Below are positions 12,562 through 21,554 of a stretch of 64,000 nt of DNA, piece after piece. Position numbers and translations under genes: made by a program. Numbering within the stretch: position 1 is the first letter of the stretch; each line of letters opens with the position of its first letter. Source of the stretch: Psychrobacter proteolyticus (GTDB lineage Bacteria; Pseudomonadota; Gammaproteobacteria; Pseudomonadales; Moraxellaceae); the NCBI RefSeq assembly GCF_003350005.1, contig NZ_QLKS01000005.1:62001-126000 (forward strand), read 5' to 3'. The notes beneath the pieces were generated by a model. It did not search any database. It was not told the origin of the DNA and worked only from the letters and a program-made list of their open reading frames with translations.

Positions 12562-12638
12562 CGGGGCGTAGCGCAGTCTGGTAGCGCACTACACTGGGGG
12601 TGTAGTGGTCGCAGGTTCAAATCCTGCCGTTCCGACCA
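12562..12638 (+). tRNA. tRNA-Pro (anticodon GGG)
   Basis: A full cloverleaf can be drawn. The acceptor stem is CGGGGCG/CGTTCCG with two G-U pairs. The anticodon stem CTACA/TGTAG carries loop CTGGGGG (anticodon GGG). The T arm is GCAGG-TTCAAAT-CCTGC. The 3' CCA is encoded. Length is 77 bases. Confidence 0.97.
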
Positions 12639-12657
12639 AACATAGCAGTAATAAGAA

Positions 12658-12693
12658 AAGCCAATCATTGTTTTCAATGGTTGGCTTTTTTTT
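12658..12693 (+). terminator. Rho-independent terminator after tRNA-Pro
   Basis: A 13-bp stem (AAGCCAATCATTG / CAATGGTTGGCTT, one wobble) with a TTTT loop is followed by six further T residues. It lies 20 bases after the tRNA. Confidence 0.92.
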
Positions 12694-12858
12694 GTGCTGT
12701 TCTAAATCCTGAACTATAGATTTCTTAAAAAATAGATCATCAACAATTCCTGTTAAGTGTTCTTACTTTATTATATTGTACAAAGATAATAGTTCAGCAA
12801 TAATCATAGACCTAATTAAGTTAATCTAACTTATGTGCATAAAATAGTAGGCATATTA

Positions 12859-13446
12859 ATGTTTAGTCAACAAACTATGTTCAACAGCTTCAAACAAAAT
12901 CTTCCTATGATAGTATCAGTACTGATGCTCCTATTTCTATCTCATATACTCATGAACTATATAGTAGACAATATCAATTGTTTAAACTGTTTTTTAGGTA
13001 CTAATCTAGCTTTTTGGGTTCAAACAACTCTAATTGGACTTTCTGCTTTCTTCGCTTACCTAGCATTTAGATCTCATGAAAAAACATCTAGTCAAAGAGC
13101 TACTATTGACCTGATGCTAGCACAGAATTCCGATTCGAATTATCAAAATATGCGAGACAACTTTGCAAAACTTAGAGTAGAAAAAGCAGATTTGACGACA
13201 CAGTTGAATGATAACCCTGTTTCTAGACGTGAAGATAATAGACATATAATGACTGTATTAAACCAATATGAATTTATATCTACAGGTATACGAGAGAAGG
13301 CTTTAGATGAAAAAATATACAGAAGTGTATATAGAGGGATATTGATAAAAGATTATGAGTTTATGTCTCCATGGCTTGCTCAATTAAGAAGTTTAGAAAA
13401 TAATCCTAAAATTGGTGAGGAATTTGAAAGACTAGCACTAAAATAG
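12859..13446 (+). CDS. DUF4760-type membrane-anchored protein
   Basis: Function is unknown. The 195-residue product has two hydrophobic segments near the N-terminus (around PMIVSVLMLLFLSHILM and FWVQTTLIGLSAFFAYLAF). A soluble helical domain follows, with HIMTVLNQYEFISTGIREKALDE and a YRGILIKDYEFMSPWL stretch that I recognise as the DUF4760 pattern. The ATG at 12859 has an AGTAGG site seven bases upstream; a GTG eight codons earlier is possible. Codon use is AT-richer than in gatCAB. It stands alone just after a tRNA terminator, a common place for acquired genes (inference). Confidence 0.75.
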   Translation: MFSQQTMFNSFKQNLPMIVSVLMLLFLSHILMNYIVDNINCLNCFLGTNLAFWVQTTLIGLSAFFAYLAFRSHEKTSSQRATIDLMLAQNSDSNYQNMRDNFAKLRVEKADLTTQLNDNPVSRREDNRHIMTVLNQYEFISTGIREKALDEKIYRSVYRGILIKDYEFMSPWLAQLRSLENNPKIGEEFERLALK

Positions 13447-13710
13447 AAAAAAGAAAGTGAAAACCTATAGCTGTTATCGTTTTTCTGATGCTGACCACTA
13501 TTAAATCATTACTGCACAGCCCCCTTATCCAAATTACTCAGTTAATCGTTAAAGATAGATATTTTAGATTTAATGCCCTCAAAACCAAATGAAATTAATT
13601 TTTTATTATCCTGATCTAATCACTTCAACCCTAGCCGATACTCGTGTCCTATAGACTTTTATAGAGCGAGCCGTTAGGGTAAATGCTACACCTTTACACT
13701 GGTTTATCCT

Positions 13711-14688
13711 ATGCCCGAGCCTGTCAATCAGCCCACATCTAACCACCTCATAGATAACGCTCCTTGGGAGTCATACCGCCGACCCTATGTACGTGATTTA
13801 GCTTATGTACTGGCGTGCCCCAATGTTTTGACGCAGTGGCTAGACTTTGCATCGCATCAGAACACACATACCGTTGCCGTGCATAGCGCACAATTTTGGC
13901 AGACGCAGTTTGAGGCGTATGAGCAACGATTAGCAGAGCTAGACACCACTACCGCCTATCAAGAGTTGACTCGTTACTTACTTAAGCGCCCAAGTCCCAA
14001 TCGGCTGGGCTTTCATTTTGAAGGGTTACTGTCATTTTGGTTAGAGGATGGATTTGCGCGCAAGCTGCATCCATATGAGACACTGGCTAGCAATGTGCAG
14101 CTCTATAATGGTAAGCAGACGACTGGCGAGCTTGATTTGATTTTGTATAACCATGCAGAACAGCTGGTTGAACATTGGGAGCTAGCCATTAAGTTTTTTA
14201 TGGGATCAGCACCTTTTGAACCTGTGAACTGGGTTGGGATTAATTCCAATGATAATCTACAGCGCAAAATGACACACATGCAAACCAAGCAGTTTCGAGC
14301 GGTGTGGGTAGATACGGAAAATCATGGACAGGTAAAAATCGATAAGCGTTATGGCGTGATCAAAGGGCGATTCTTTTTACCGATTAACACAACTGGTTGC
14401 GGTGATTATGACTGGCCATATTGGCTAACGCCGAGCTTTCCGATGCATGAGTGGTGTGATAAAAGAGACATGGCAAGTCTTGCAACGATTGACACTACAG
14501 CTTTGCGAGCCGCACATTATATTGAGTGGTTCACCAAGCGCGACTTTTATGATGAGCGAAATGCTTATAATGGTCATCAGCAGCCGATAGTTTGGTCAGA
14601 TAGCGAGCTACCTAAGACAGGTTTATATTTTGAAGGTAATCGACCAATCGTTATTTATCCGAGGCAGTCAGACCAAATCGATGAATAA
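13711..14688 (+). CDS. DUF1853 family protein
   Basis: The biochemical role is unknown. The 325-residue product matches the DUF1853 pattern. It has RDLAYVLACPNVL near the N-terminus, LGFHFEGLLSFWLE, TTGELDLILYN and HWELAIKFFMG in the centre, and a Trp-rich C-terminal half. The central GELDLIL...ELAIKF arrangement of Asp, Glu and Lys resembles a PD-(D/E)XK nuclease core (D-ExK), which I offer only as an inference. No signal peptide or membrane segment is seen. No partner gene is apparent. Confidence 0.85.
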   Translation: MPEPVNQPTSNHLIDNAPWESYRRPYVRDLAYVLACPNVLTQWLDFASHQNTHTVAVHSAQFWQTQFEAYEQRLAELDTTTAYQELTRYLLKRPSPNRLGFHFEGLLSFWLEDGFARKLHPYETLASNVQLYNGKQTTGELDLILYNHAEQLVEHWELAIKFFMGSAPFEPVNWVGINSNDNLQRKMTHMQTKQFRAVWVDTENHGQVKIDKRYGVIKGRFFLPINTTGCGDYDWPYWLTPSFPMHEWCDKRDMASLATIDTTALRAAHYIEWFTKRDFYDERNAYNGHQQPIVWSDSELPKTGLYFEGNRPIVIYPRQSDQIDE

Positions 14689-14769
14689 ATTTAGCTAACC
14701 TAAACTTTTAAGATGAAACTGCTTGGATAATGTTTTAGCCTTAATAATCGGACAGCTGTCACAGAATGC

Positions 14770-15300
14770 TTAATAGCTCTCAATCACTTGCATTAGCTCA
14801 TATCTAAGCATATCAGCACTCGGCATACGCTCAGCGTGGAAGCGCACCATCGCAATACCTGCACTGGCAAGTGCCTTATCTTTTTTATCATCCGCTTTTT
14901 GACGGGCTTTGCTACTATGCGTCCAGTCATCAAGCTCGATAGCCACCAATGTAGTCTGAGCATCGACATCCACAATCACATAGTCAACGCTCTGGCGACA
15001 GATACGATTGAACCAAAAGCTACGTTCTGATGTCTCACTACTATTGGCTTCAATAATTCGTGACAGCTGCACTTGGACAAATATGTGATACTCCGGCAGC
15101 GCATTTTTTAACTTATTAAAAAATATCACTTCCGTATCAGTCATGATTGGCATCGGCGCAAATGGCCAGATTGCTAGCTCATCACCGCGCACAGGTTTTG
15201 GATCAAGCTCAACGACAGGGCGCTTTGCTAATAACTTCGGTAACGTAATCAGCCCTAAAAAGCCAACGGCCAATATTAGAAATATAACACCAAACGTCAT
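14770..15300 (-). CDS. Membrane-anchored DUF2726 domain protein
   Basis: The 176-residue product starts with one hydrophobic anchor (FGVIFLILAVGFLGLI). A soluble DUF2726 domain follows, with EVIFFNKLKNALPEYHIFVQ, VDYVIVDVDAQTTLVAIELD and AGIAMVRFHAE. In this family the VDYVI and IELDD segments resemble a restriction-endonuclease-like fold (family knowledge plus inference). It is convergent with the DUF1853 gene, 81 bases apart, and followed by no clear terminator. Substrate and role are unknown. Confidence 0.82.
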   Translation of the reverse strand: MTFGVIFLILAVGFLGLITLPKLLAKRPVVELDPKPVRGDELAIWPFAPMPIMTDTEVIFFNKLKNALPEYHIFVQVQLSRIIEANSSETSERSFWFNRICRQSVDYVIVDVDAQTTLVAIELDDWTHSSKARQKADDKKDKALASAGIAMVRFHAERMPSADMLRYELMQVIESY

Positions 15301-15475
15301 GGTTCTACCTTATACAATATGAGAGTGATGGGCTAATTTCATTATTGATAGCAATGAATAATGAGCCAATCACGGCAAGGCAACCTATATAGGCTGACAG
15401 GTTATACAACAACGGATTATAAAAATGGCGCTCATCTTAACCAAGGCGGCGCCAATCAGCAATCTATAAAACAAA

Positions 15476-15502
15476 AAACACGACAGTATTTGTCGTGTTT
15501 TT
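15476..15502 (-). terminator. Terminator after the SPOR/LysM gene
   Basis: A 10-bp stem (AAACACGACA / TGTCGTGTTT) with a five-base loop is flanked by A and T runs on both sides, so it could act in both directions. Its main client is the leftward SPOR gene ending at 15551. Confidence 0.8.
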
Positions 15503-15550
15503 ATATAAAGTCGATAAAAGCCGAATCGAGACCGTTAGAAACGCTCTAGC

Positions 15551-16726
15551 TTAACGCCAGTAAAGCACCCAAGCGCTGGTCGTATTTACCTTAGGATCAC
15601 TATTGATTTTATCTTTTAGTGCCAATGCTGCGACTTTGCCGCGTTCAGGCCCAACCACGACACGTACTCCACGACTAGTGGCACTGGTCTTGACTTGATA
15701 ACCTGCTGCTCGGAATTTTTTCGCTAACTCATCCGCTTTAGCTTGGTCGTTTGCTAGAGCCACTTGCACCCCAAAGCTACCCTGAGCGTCTGTTTCTTTG
15801 ACTTCTCTACGTGCTTCACTCAATTTTTGCTGCGCTTCACGTTTAGCGTCGGCAGATTTCTTCGCGAGTGCTTCTTCTTGTTGACGCTTCTTCTCTCTCG
15901 CTTGTTCAGCGGCAGCCGCTTCACGCTCTAAACGCTGTACCTGTGTAATCGATGGGATGGTGATACTCTGACCGAGTTGTAGTGCTGCAGATGGTGATAG
16001 GTTGTTGGCTTGAGCCAATACTTCAACAGGCATATTATACTGCTTGGCCAGTTTGATCAGTCCATCACCTCTTTTGATTTGGTACTCAGAAGACGATTTT
16101 GGTGGTTCAGTTTTAGCCGTTTCTGCTGTCTCTTTTTTCCTCTCAGCTGCTGCCTGCCTCTTTGCTTCTGCTTCTTTTTTATTTTCTGCTAGTTTTTCAG
16201 CATCGGCTTTTTCTTGTTTTGCTTCCATTTGTTGCTTTTCAGCATCTGCCTGATTTTTTGCTTTAGCCTCTTTCAACGCATCATCGGCTGCTTTAACCAA
16301 TTTCTGAGCATCTTGCACTTCCTTGCTTTTGACACTTTTTTCCACACCTTTTGCGTCTTCTGAACTATTACTCTGTTCATTCGGCGCAGCAATATTTTTT
16401 ACATACTGCTGGCTTTCGGCACGTGCCTTAGCCAATGCTTCTGCTTCAGCCATTTCTTGCTCTGTCAAAAACTCTTTTGCACGTTTTTCTTGCTCTGCAA
16501 CGCGGGCTGCACGCTCTTTTTGCTTTTGCGCAAGGATACGTTTTTCAGTTTCGATATCAGTTGTGAGCGGCTGTGAAGCTTCTTGCTCAGCACTTGGCTT
16601 CTCTATCATCGCCGACGTTGGTTGTTGCTGGTTACTGTCACCAATCTGTTGCACCATGGCGTATAGCATCACGCTACCGCCGATAATCATCCCAATGCCC
16701 AATAAGGCTTGTCTCGAAAAGTTCAT
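15551..16726 (-). CDS. LysM and SPOR domain cell-envelope protein (DedD-like)
   Basis: Probably a peptidoglycan-binding inner-membrane protein. The 391-residue product has an N-terminal membrane anchor (about 7-25), a long Lys/Glu/Ala/Gln-rich region likely to be coiled coil (about 60-210), a LysM domain (about 215-258, YQIKRGDGLIKLAKQY), a second charged helix, and a C-terminal SPOR domain (about 316-391, GSFGVQVALANDQAKAD). SPOR domains bind septal glycan stripped of stem peptides. Its position directly after folC matches dedD in the accD-folC-dedD order of gammaproteobacteria. The extra LysM and coiled coil go beyond E. coli DedD. Confidence 0.88.
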   Translation of the reverse strand: MNFSRQALLGIGMIIGGSVMLYAMVQQIGDSNQQQPTSAMIEKPSAEQEASQPLTTDIETEKRILAQKQKERAARVAEQEKRAKEFLTEQEMAEAEALAKARAESQQYVKNIAAPNEQSNSSEDAKGVEKSVKSKEVQDAQKLVKAADDALKEAKAKNQADAEKQQMEAKQEKADAEKLAENKKEAEAKRQAAAERKKETAETAKTEPPKSSSEYQIKRGDGLIKLAKQYNMPVEVLAQANNLSPSAALQLGQSITIPSITQVQRLEREAAAAEQAREKKRQQEEALAKKSADAKREAQQKLSEARREVKETDAQGSFGVQVALANDQAKADELAKKFRAAGYQVKTSATSRGVRVVVGPERGKVAALALKDKINSDPKVNTTSAWVLYWR

Positions 16727-16984
16727 CCGTTTACGTCTCTTAGTTGGTAATAAGGTTGATTGAGCGGCGCAGCGACTATCTCAAAGCAGTATATCAAATC
16801 GCTTTAATCATAATCTCTTACCGCCAGTTACTGTCAGTTAATGCCATCAGAGTTCAAAATTTGTGCCGACCGTCTTCTACCAGTCTGGCAAATCATTTTG
16901 ATTATAAAGCATATTTTTCATACTGTCTGCTATCAGGCTACGACTAAGATTAACATTAAACAGGCACTACTTTAACTTAAATTA

Positions 16985-18358
16985 TCATACGCTAAGGGCA
17001 CTTAACGCTTCCCCAATCGTATGAAACGAGCCACATACGACGATAAGGTCTTGCGGTTGGCTCGCCTCTATCACTGCATGGGTCGCTGTATGCAAACCAT
17101 CGAACGCATATATATTGGTGATATCGACGTATTTAACCAAAACATCTTGCAGCTGCTCAGTAGTCGCGGCACGAGGGTAATCAATCTCAGCGATAAACCA
17201 GTCACTAATCGGTAAGCCTGCTTGAGTTAAGCGCTGCACAACCTTATCAATATCTTTATCACCTAACATAGAAAATAGCATTTTTATCTTTGGTGTAGGG
17301 ATATCCGCTGAGCTATCTTGATTACTTTGCTTGGCTACATGTTGTTGCCAAAATGGTAATAGCTGCGCTAATAAGAACTCAACGCCTTGCTCATTATGCG
17401 CCACATCAAATAACCAATGGCGGCTATGGCTCTCACGATAATCGAAACGACCTGCCAGTTTGACAGTTTGTAACGCTTGCTCAATGGCATTGATATCGAT
17501 ATCTAATGGACTTGCTAATACTGCGGATAAGGCATTGGCCGTGTTAGTTAACGATAACGCAGGACGTGGTAATTGTAAGGTAACCGCCGCATTACTGTAT
17601 TGCCAAGTCGTTGCATCAATATCGCGGTAGCTAAAATCTTGTCCAATCTGATAACAAGTTGCCTGCTGGGTATCGATGGCTTGTTGCACGCTAGCTGGCA
17701 TCTTAGTAGCACCGTAAATCAGAGGAATGCCTTTGCGCAAAATACCTGCTTTCTCGCGGCCAATATCCTCGACATTGTCACCCAACCAGTCAACGTGATC
17801 GATACCGATATTGGTGATGACCGCCATGTCAGGATCAATAATATTGACCACATCTAGGCGTCCACCCAACCCTACTTCTAATACCCACACGTCACAATCT
17901 GCCTCAGCGAATATCAATAGCGCTGCTAGTGTGGTCATCTCAAAGAACGACAACGTCAACTCGCACTGTAAACGTGCCGCCTCTACTTTGCTAAAAGCCT
18001 CAATCAGCGTCTGATCGCTGACCATCTCGCCATTGATACGTACACGCTCGTTGAAAACGCTCAGATGTGGCGACTGATATAGTGCCGTCTTATAACCTGC
18101 GGCTTTACACATTTCGGCGATGACAGCGGTTGTAGAGCCTTTGCCATTGGTGCCTGCCACAGTAAATACATAAGCGTCATCTTTAGCTGACTGCACCACG
18201 CCTAACGCTTCTGCGACAGGCAACACACGTGACAATCCCATATCGATTGCAGATACATGAATCTGCTGCATATAATCGAGCCACTCAGTTAGGCTAGCAC
18301 TTTCATTAGGACTATGGGCGTTGGGGCTGCGAAGGTCAGATGCTAAAAGGTCAGACAT
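16985..18358 (-). CDS. folC: Bifunctional dihydrofolate synthase / folylpolyglutamate synthase
   Basis: FolC adds glutamate to dihydropteroate and then to folates, using ATP. The 457-residue product has the Mur-ligase P-loop TVAGTNGKGSTTAVIAE, the SPHLSVFNERVRING segment, and the central WVLEVGLGGRLDVVNI and ITNIGIDHVDWLG motifs. The C-terminal domain follows, with FDVAHNEQG. Length is slightly above the E. coli protein (422). It is 199 bases downstream of accD in the same direction. Confidence 0.96.
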   Translation of the reverse strand: MSDLLASDLRSPNAHSPNESASLTEWLDYMQQIHVSAIDMGLSRVLPVAEALGVVQSAKDDAYVFTVAGTNGKGSTTAVIAEMCKAAGYKTALYQSPHLSVFNERVRINGEMVSDQTLIEAFSKVEAARLQCELTLSFFEMTTLAALLIFAEADCDVWVLEVGLGGRLDVVNIIDPDMAVITNIGIDHVDWLGDNVEDIGREKAGILRKGIPLIYGATKMPASVQQAIDTQQATCYQIGQDFSYRDIDATTWQYSNAAVTLQLPRPALSLTNTANALSAVLASPLDIDINAIEQALQTVKLAGRFDYRESHSRHWLFDVAHNEQGVEFLLAQLLPFWQQHVAKQSNQDSSADIPTPKIKMLFSMLGDKDIDKVVQRLTQAGLPISDWFIAEIDYPRAATTEQLQDVLVKYVDITNIYAFDGLHTATHAVIEASQPQDLIVVCGSFHTIGEALSALSV

Positions 18359-18557
18359 GAATAAAACCTATATAAAATTTAATAAGAGATAAAAATATAT
18401 GTGCTAGCTAAAACCAAAAATAGCACTTACCGTGCAATGACGATAAATGCTATTAGGGGTCTTGCATATGCAGTAGATGTTAGCACGCAGCTAAGTCATT
18501 ATGCACTCAATAAATGATTCATTATGCTGAGTCATTTACCTTATCGAGCATCTCATT

Positions 18558-19535
18558 TTACTGAGCATCTACATTTGGCACGCGGCATAGTTTTGCAAGT
18601 AGACGATAAATCGTATCAATTAGCTGATGACGATGTACCACTTCATCCACCACACCATGCTCTAATAAGAACTCAGCGCGCTGGAATGGCTCTTCTAACG
18701 TCTCACGTACAGTCTGCTCGATCACACGCTTACCAGCAAAGCCAATCATCGCTTTTGGTTCTGCTAGATGGATATCACCCAACATCGCCAGTGATGCAGT
18801 TACACCGCCGTACACAGGATTGGTTAATACCACGATATAAGGAATCCCAGCGATTCTTAAACGCTCAATCGCTGCTGCCGTACGTGCCATTTGCATCAAC
18901 GATAGCAGGCCTTCTTGCATACGTGCACCGCCAGAAGCAGCAAAGCAAACCAAAGGCACTTTTTGCTCTAGCGCTTTTTCAGCTGCTTGGACAAAACGAT
19001 CGCCAACGACTGAACCCATTGACCCACCCATAAAGCGGAAGTCAAAAGCACAGGCGACGATATCAAGGTTACGCAGTTTGCCATACATAGCAACCAACGC
19101 CTCAGTCTCACCTGTTTTTTCTTGTGCTTCACTCATACGTGCAGGGTATGGCTTACTATCCACAAAGCTCAATGGATCTTTTGCCGTAAATTCTTGTCCT
19201 GTCTCACCGTCTACCTGATCAAGTAACCAATTCAAGCGCTCACGAGCACTCATCGGTAAATGATGATCACAATGCGGGCAAACATAACAGTTAAAAATCA
19301 GCGCTGTGTTGGTAATCATCGAATGACAATTACTACACTTAGTTGACGGCTCAGTCTCTACCGCAGACAGTGGCGCAGTCAGGTGCTGCTTGATACCTGG
19401 GATAGGACGATTAAACCATGACTGCCTATCCGTATTGCTGTTTGGCACGGCTTTAGCAGTATTGTTATCGGGTTTTGTTATTGTATCAGTCATATTATTT
19501 GCCATCATAAAAGGCTTATTGACAAGTTTGCTCAT
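18558..19535 (-). CDS. accD: Acetyl-CoA carboxylase carboxyltransferase subunit beta
   Basis: AccD with AccA transfers CO2 from carboxybiotin to acetyl-CoA, the first step of fatty acid synthesis. The 325-residue product has the zinc ribbon with four cysteines (CSNC, then CPHCDHHLPMSARERL), the crotonase-fold motifs FRFMGGSMGSVVGDRF and CFAASGGARMQEG, and VYGGVTASLAMLGD. The N-terminal 40 residues before SWFNRP are not conserved. The start is therefore uncertain: in-frame ATGs at residues 10, 11 and 15 are alternatives, and none has a strong ribosome-binding site. Confidence 0.96.
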   Translation of the reverse strand: MSKLVNKPFMMANNMTDTITKPDNNTAKAVPNSNTDRQSWFNRPIPGIKQHLTAPLSAVETEPSTKCSNCHSMITNTALIFNCYVCPHCDHHLPMSARERLNWLLDQVDGETGQEFTAKDPLSFVDSKPYPARMSEAQEKTGETEALVAMYGKLRNLDIVACAFDFRFMGGSMGSVVGDRFVQAAEKALEQKVPLVCFAASGGARMQEGLLSLMQMARTAAAIERLRIAGIPYIVVLTNPVYGGVTASLAMLGDIHLAEPKAMIGFAGKRVIEQTVRETLEEPFQRAEFLLEHGVVDEVVHRHQLIDTIYRLLAKLCRVPNVDAQ

Positions 19536-19935
19536 TCGCTTGTCATTGAGAGTTTAATGGTTGTCTAAACAAAGCGTCTAATACCGTCATAACATGAGTA
19601 ATCATACGACATACTGATAAATAAATCTCGCATGTCGGTAATTTGATTATGCGCTTGTTGATAGATAATGTATTTGCCAATCAAAATGACAAATAAATCA
19701 CTGCTATCAGACACCATATAATAGTGATGTTAGTTTACACTCGTAAACTAATTTTAGCAAAGTCATTTAGTATTGTCTTCACGTAAAGCATTTGAGTAAA
19801 GTCTTTAGGTAAACAATAGCTTCGATTTGACTTTGCCATTTCAAATAACTATCTCTTCAAGTAACTATCTCTTCAAGTAACTATCTCTTCAAGTAACTAT
19901 CTCTTCAAGTAACAACAATATGAAAGCAATAGCTA
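19536..19935. other. Intergenic region accD / trpA with repeats
   Basis: No gene was seen in these 400 bases. The 3' end, just after trpA, holds a 16-bp tandem repeat listed separately. No strong terminator was recognised, so transcription from trpA into accD is possible, and a separate accD promoter may also lie here. Confidence 0.5.
19841..19913. repeat. Tandem repeat, 16-bp unit, about 4.5 copies
   Basis: The unit TCAAGTAACTATCTCT occurs four times head to tail (the first copy has A for G at position 5), followed by a 9-base partial copy. It lies 22 bases beyond the trpA stop. Copy number probably varies between strains by slippage (inference). Confidence 0.95.
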
Positions 19936-20760
19936 TTAAGCGCTTAAGCTGTCTAACGCTTCACGTAGCTCATCCATTTTTGCCATGATGTTCTGCTGTG
20001 CATTTGCAACTGCAGCGGTATCGTTGGCATCAATATCGGCAAAATTCTGTACCAAGGCACTACCGACGATAACGCCATCTGCATGAGTACCGATCGCTTT
20101 TGCAGAAGCACCATCACGGATACCAAAGCCGACGCATACTGGCAAGTCTGTTTCTGCTTTGATTGCTTGTACTTGAGTTGCTACATCGTCAGTATCTAGC
20201 GTGGCTGAACCAGTCACACCTTTTAGTGATACATAATAAATATAGCCGCCACAATGAGTCAATACTTGCTCACGGCGCTCAGGTAAAGTGGTTGGTGATA
20301 GCAAGAAAATCTCATTCATCGAATGATCGGTCAAATGCTGAGTGAAGCTGCCCGCTTCTGCTGGTGGCAAATCTACCATCAATAAACCATCAACGCCTGA
20401 CTGCTCGCATAGCGCGACAAAGTTGTCATAGCCGATGATTTCAACAGGATTAAGATAGCCCATTAGGATAATTGGCGTTTGCGTATCTGTTTGACGGAAC
20501 TCTGCAACCATCTTCAATGCATCACGAGTACTCGTACCTGCTGCTAATGCACGCTCACCAGCCAACGCTACAGTTGGGCCATCGGCCATTGGATCAGAGA
20601 ATGGTAAACCGACTTCGATCATATCGGCGCCGTGTTTCACTAAGTCATGCAACAGACCTACCGTAGTGGTCGGATTAGGATCGCCTGCCATCACATAAGG
20701 AATCAGGGCTTTTTTATTTTGTGATTTTAAGTTCTCAAAAGTACTTTCAATTCTGGTCAT
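19936..20760 (-). CDS. trpA: Tryptophan synthase alpha chain
   Basis: TrpA cleaves indole-3-glycerol phosphate to indole and glyceraldehyde 3-phosphate, passing indole to TrpB. The 274-residue TIM barrel contains the catalytic Glu and Asp region MIEVGLPFSDPMADGPT, the GYLNPVEIIGYDNF segment, and the phosphate-binding VCVGFGIRDGASA and GVIVGSALV loops. Length is normal. It is separated from trpB by an inserted unrelated gene, which is unusual because trpB and trpA are normally adjacent and often coupled. Confidence 0.98.
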   Translation of the reverse strand: MTRIESTFENLKSQNKKALIPYVMAGDPNPTTTVGLLHDLVKHGADMIEVGLPFSDPMADGPTVALAGERALAAGTSTRDALKMVAEFRQTDTQTPIILMGYLNPVEIIGYDNFVALCEQSGVDGLLMVDLPPAEAGSFTQHLTDHSMNEIFLLSPTTLPERREQVLTHCGGYIYYVSLKGVTGSATLDTDDVATQVQAIKAETDLPVCVGFGIRDGASAKAIGTHADGVIVGSALVQNFADIDANDTAAVANAQQNIMAKMDELREALDSLSA

Positions 20761-20798
20761 AGTATTCTCTTTAGTTGTCTATCTATTCAGACAAATTA

Positions 20799-21542
20799 TT
20801 ATTCAAATTTGATGTTAATGACAGTATTACCGTCTTGACCTTTGATCAACAGTGCTCCATTCATAACCATTTCTAACTCATTAAAACTCGTAAGTACCTG
20901 TTCTTGTTTAACAGTATTACCTTTATAAACTGTTTTAATAACTTTATTAGCTATAAGTAAATAAGTCTTACAGATTAATCTACTATGCTCTTCAAGAGTC
21001 AATTTCAGATCAATCTTACTGCTTTCATCATTCTTATGATTAAAATATGTTAGCTCATAATCATTGAACTGTACTCTAACAGGTACAAACATTTCAGTTT
21101 CAGAATCACCTTGTACAGTATAGTTAATACTATGAGCACCTAGTTTGTGACGAGCTTGAGTTATTGATAAGTTATTAAACTCTTGTTTTATAGATTTTGG
21201 GTTTGGGCAATTAAATAACTTGAATATATGTAACATAGCTTGTTGCTGTTGGTAAACAGCATTCAAAACTCCATATAATCTCAGATATTTCTCACCCAAA
21301 TCGTTGTATTTGGTAGGACCTGATAAACCAAACTTCAGAAAACTTTTCAAGGCCTCATTAGAGTCTTCTAAGATATCCTCAGAAGCAATAATTTCGTTCC
21401 AGTCATTTTTTGCGTTCAGCTTAAATTTTTGTTGGGCAAAGCCTAGAAAGCCATTGGTTTCTTTAGAAAAAACCTGCTCCCTTGTAAACTTAATAAATCT
21501 ATCGTTTATTAAGTTTACCAAGTCAACCATATCTGTACTCAA
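20799..21542 (-). CDS. Unrecognised protein inserted between trpB and trpA; HEPN-like motif
   Basis: I do not recognise this 247-residue protein. It is AT-rich, largely helical in its first 140 residues, with no signal peptide or membrane segment. Residues 131-137 read RHKLGAH. This fits the R-x(4-6)-H active-site pattern of HEPN RNases and resembles RNKxxAH forms, but the Asn after Arg is replaced by His. The TTG at 21542 is chosen because an AAGGA site sits seven bases upstream, next to the trpB stop; an ATG at 21530 is the alternative. Twelve bases separate it from trpB and 38 from trpA, so it must be co-transcribed. Its base composition differs from the trp genes, which suggests acquisition. 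Confidence 0.75.
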   Translation of the reverse strand: MSTDMVDLVNLINDRFIKFTREQVFSKETNGFLGFAQQKFKLNAKNDWNEIIASEDILEDSNEALKSFLKFGLSGPTKYNDLGEKYLRLYGVLNAVYQQQQAMLHIFKLFNCPNPKSIKQEFNNLSITQARHKLGAHSINYTVQGDSETEMFVPVRVQFNDYELTYFNHKNDESSKIDLKLTLEEHSRLICKTYLLIANKVIKTVYKGNTVKQEQVLTSFNELEMVMNGALLIKGQDGNTVINIKFE

Positions 21543-21554
21543 AAAAACGTCCTT

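Noticed and set aside
15361-15549. 62-codon plus-strand frame before the SPOR gene end
   Set aside because: It overlaps the terminator hairpin and has no protein-like conservation or ribosome-binding site.
16323-16763. 146-codon frame opposite the SPOR/LysM gene
   Set aside because: It is Ser/Ala/Cys-rich sequence arising from the antisense of the Lys/Glu/Ala-rich coiled coil.
18524-19033. 169-codon plus-strand frame opposite accD
   Set aside because: It lies antisense to well-conserved accD, and its product has no protein-family features.
19841-19913. Possible CRISPR array
   Set aside because: The 16-bp units are directly adjacent with no unique spacers, so this is a simple tandem repeat; the same holds for 53093-53218.
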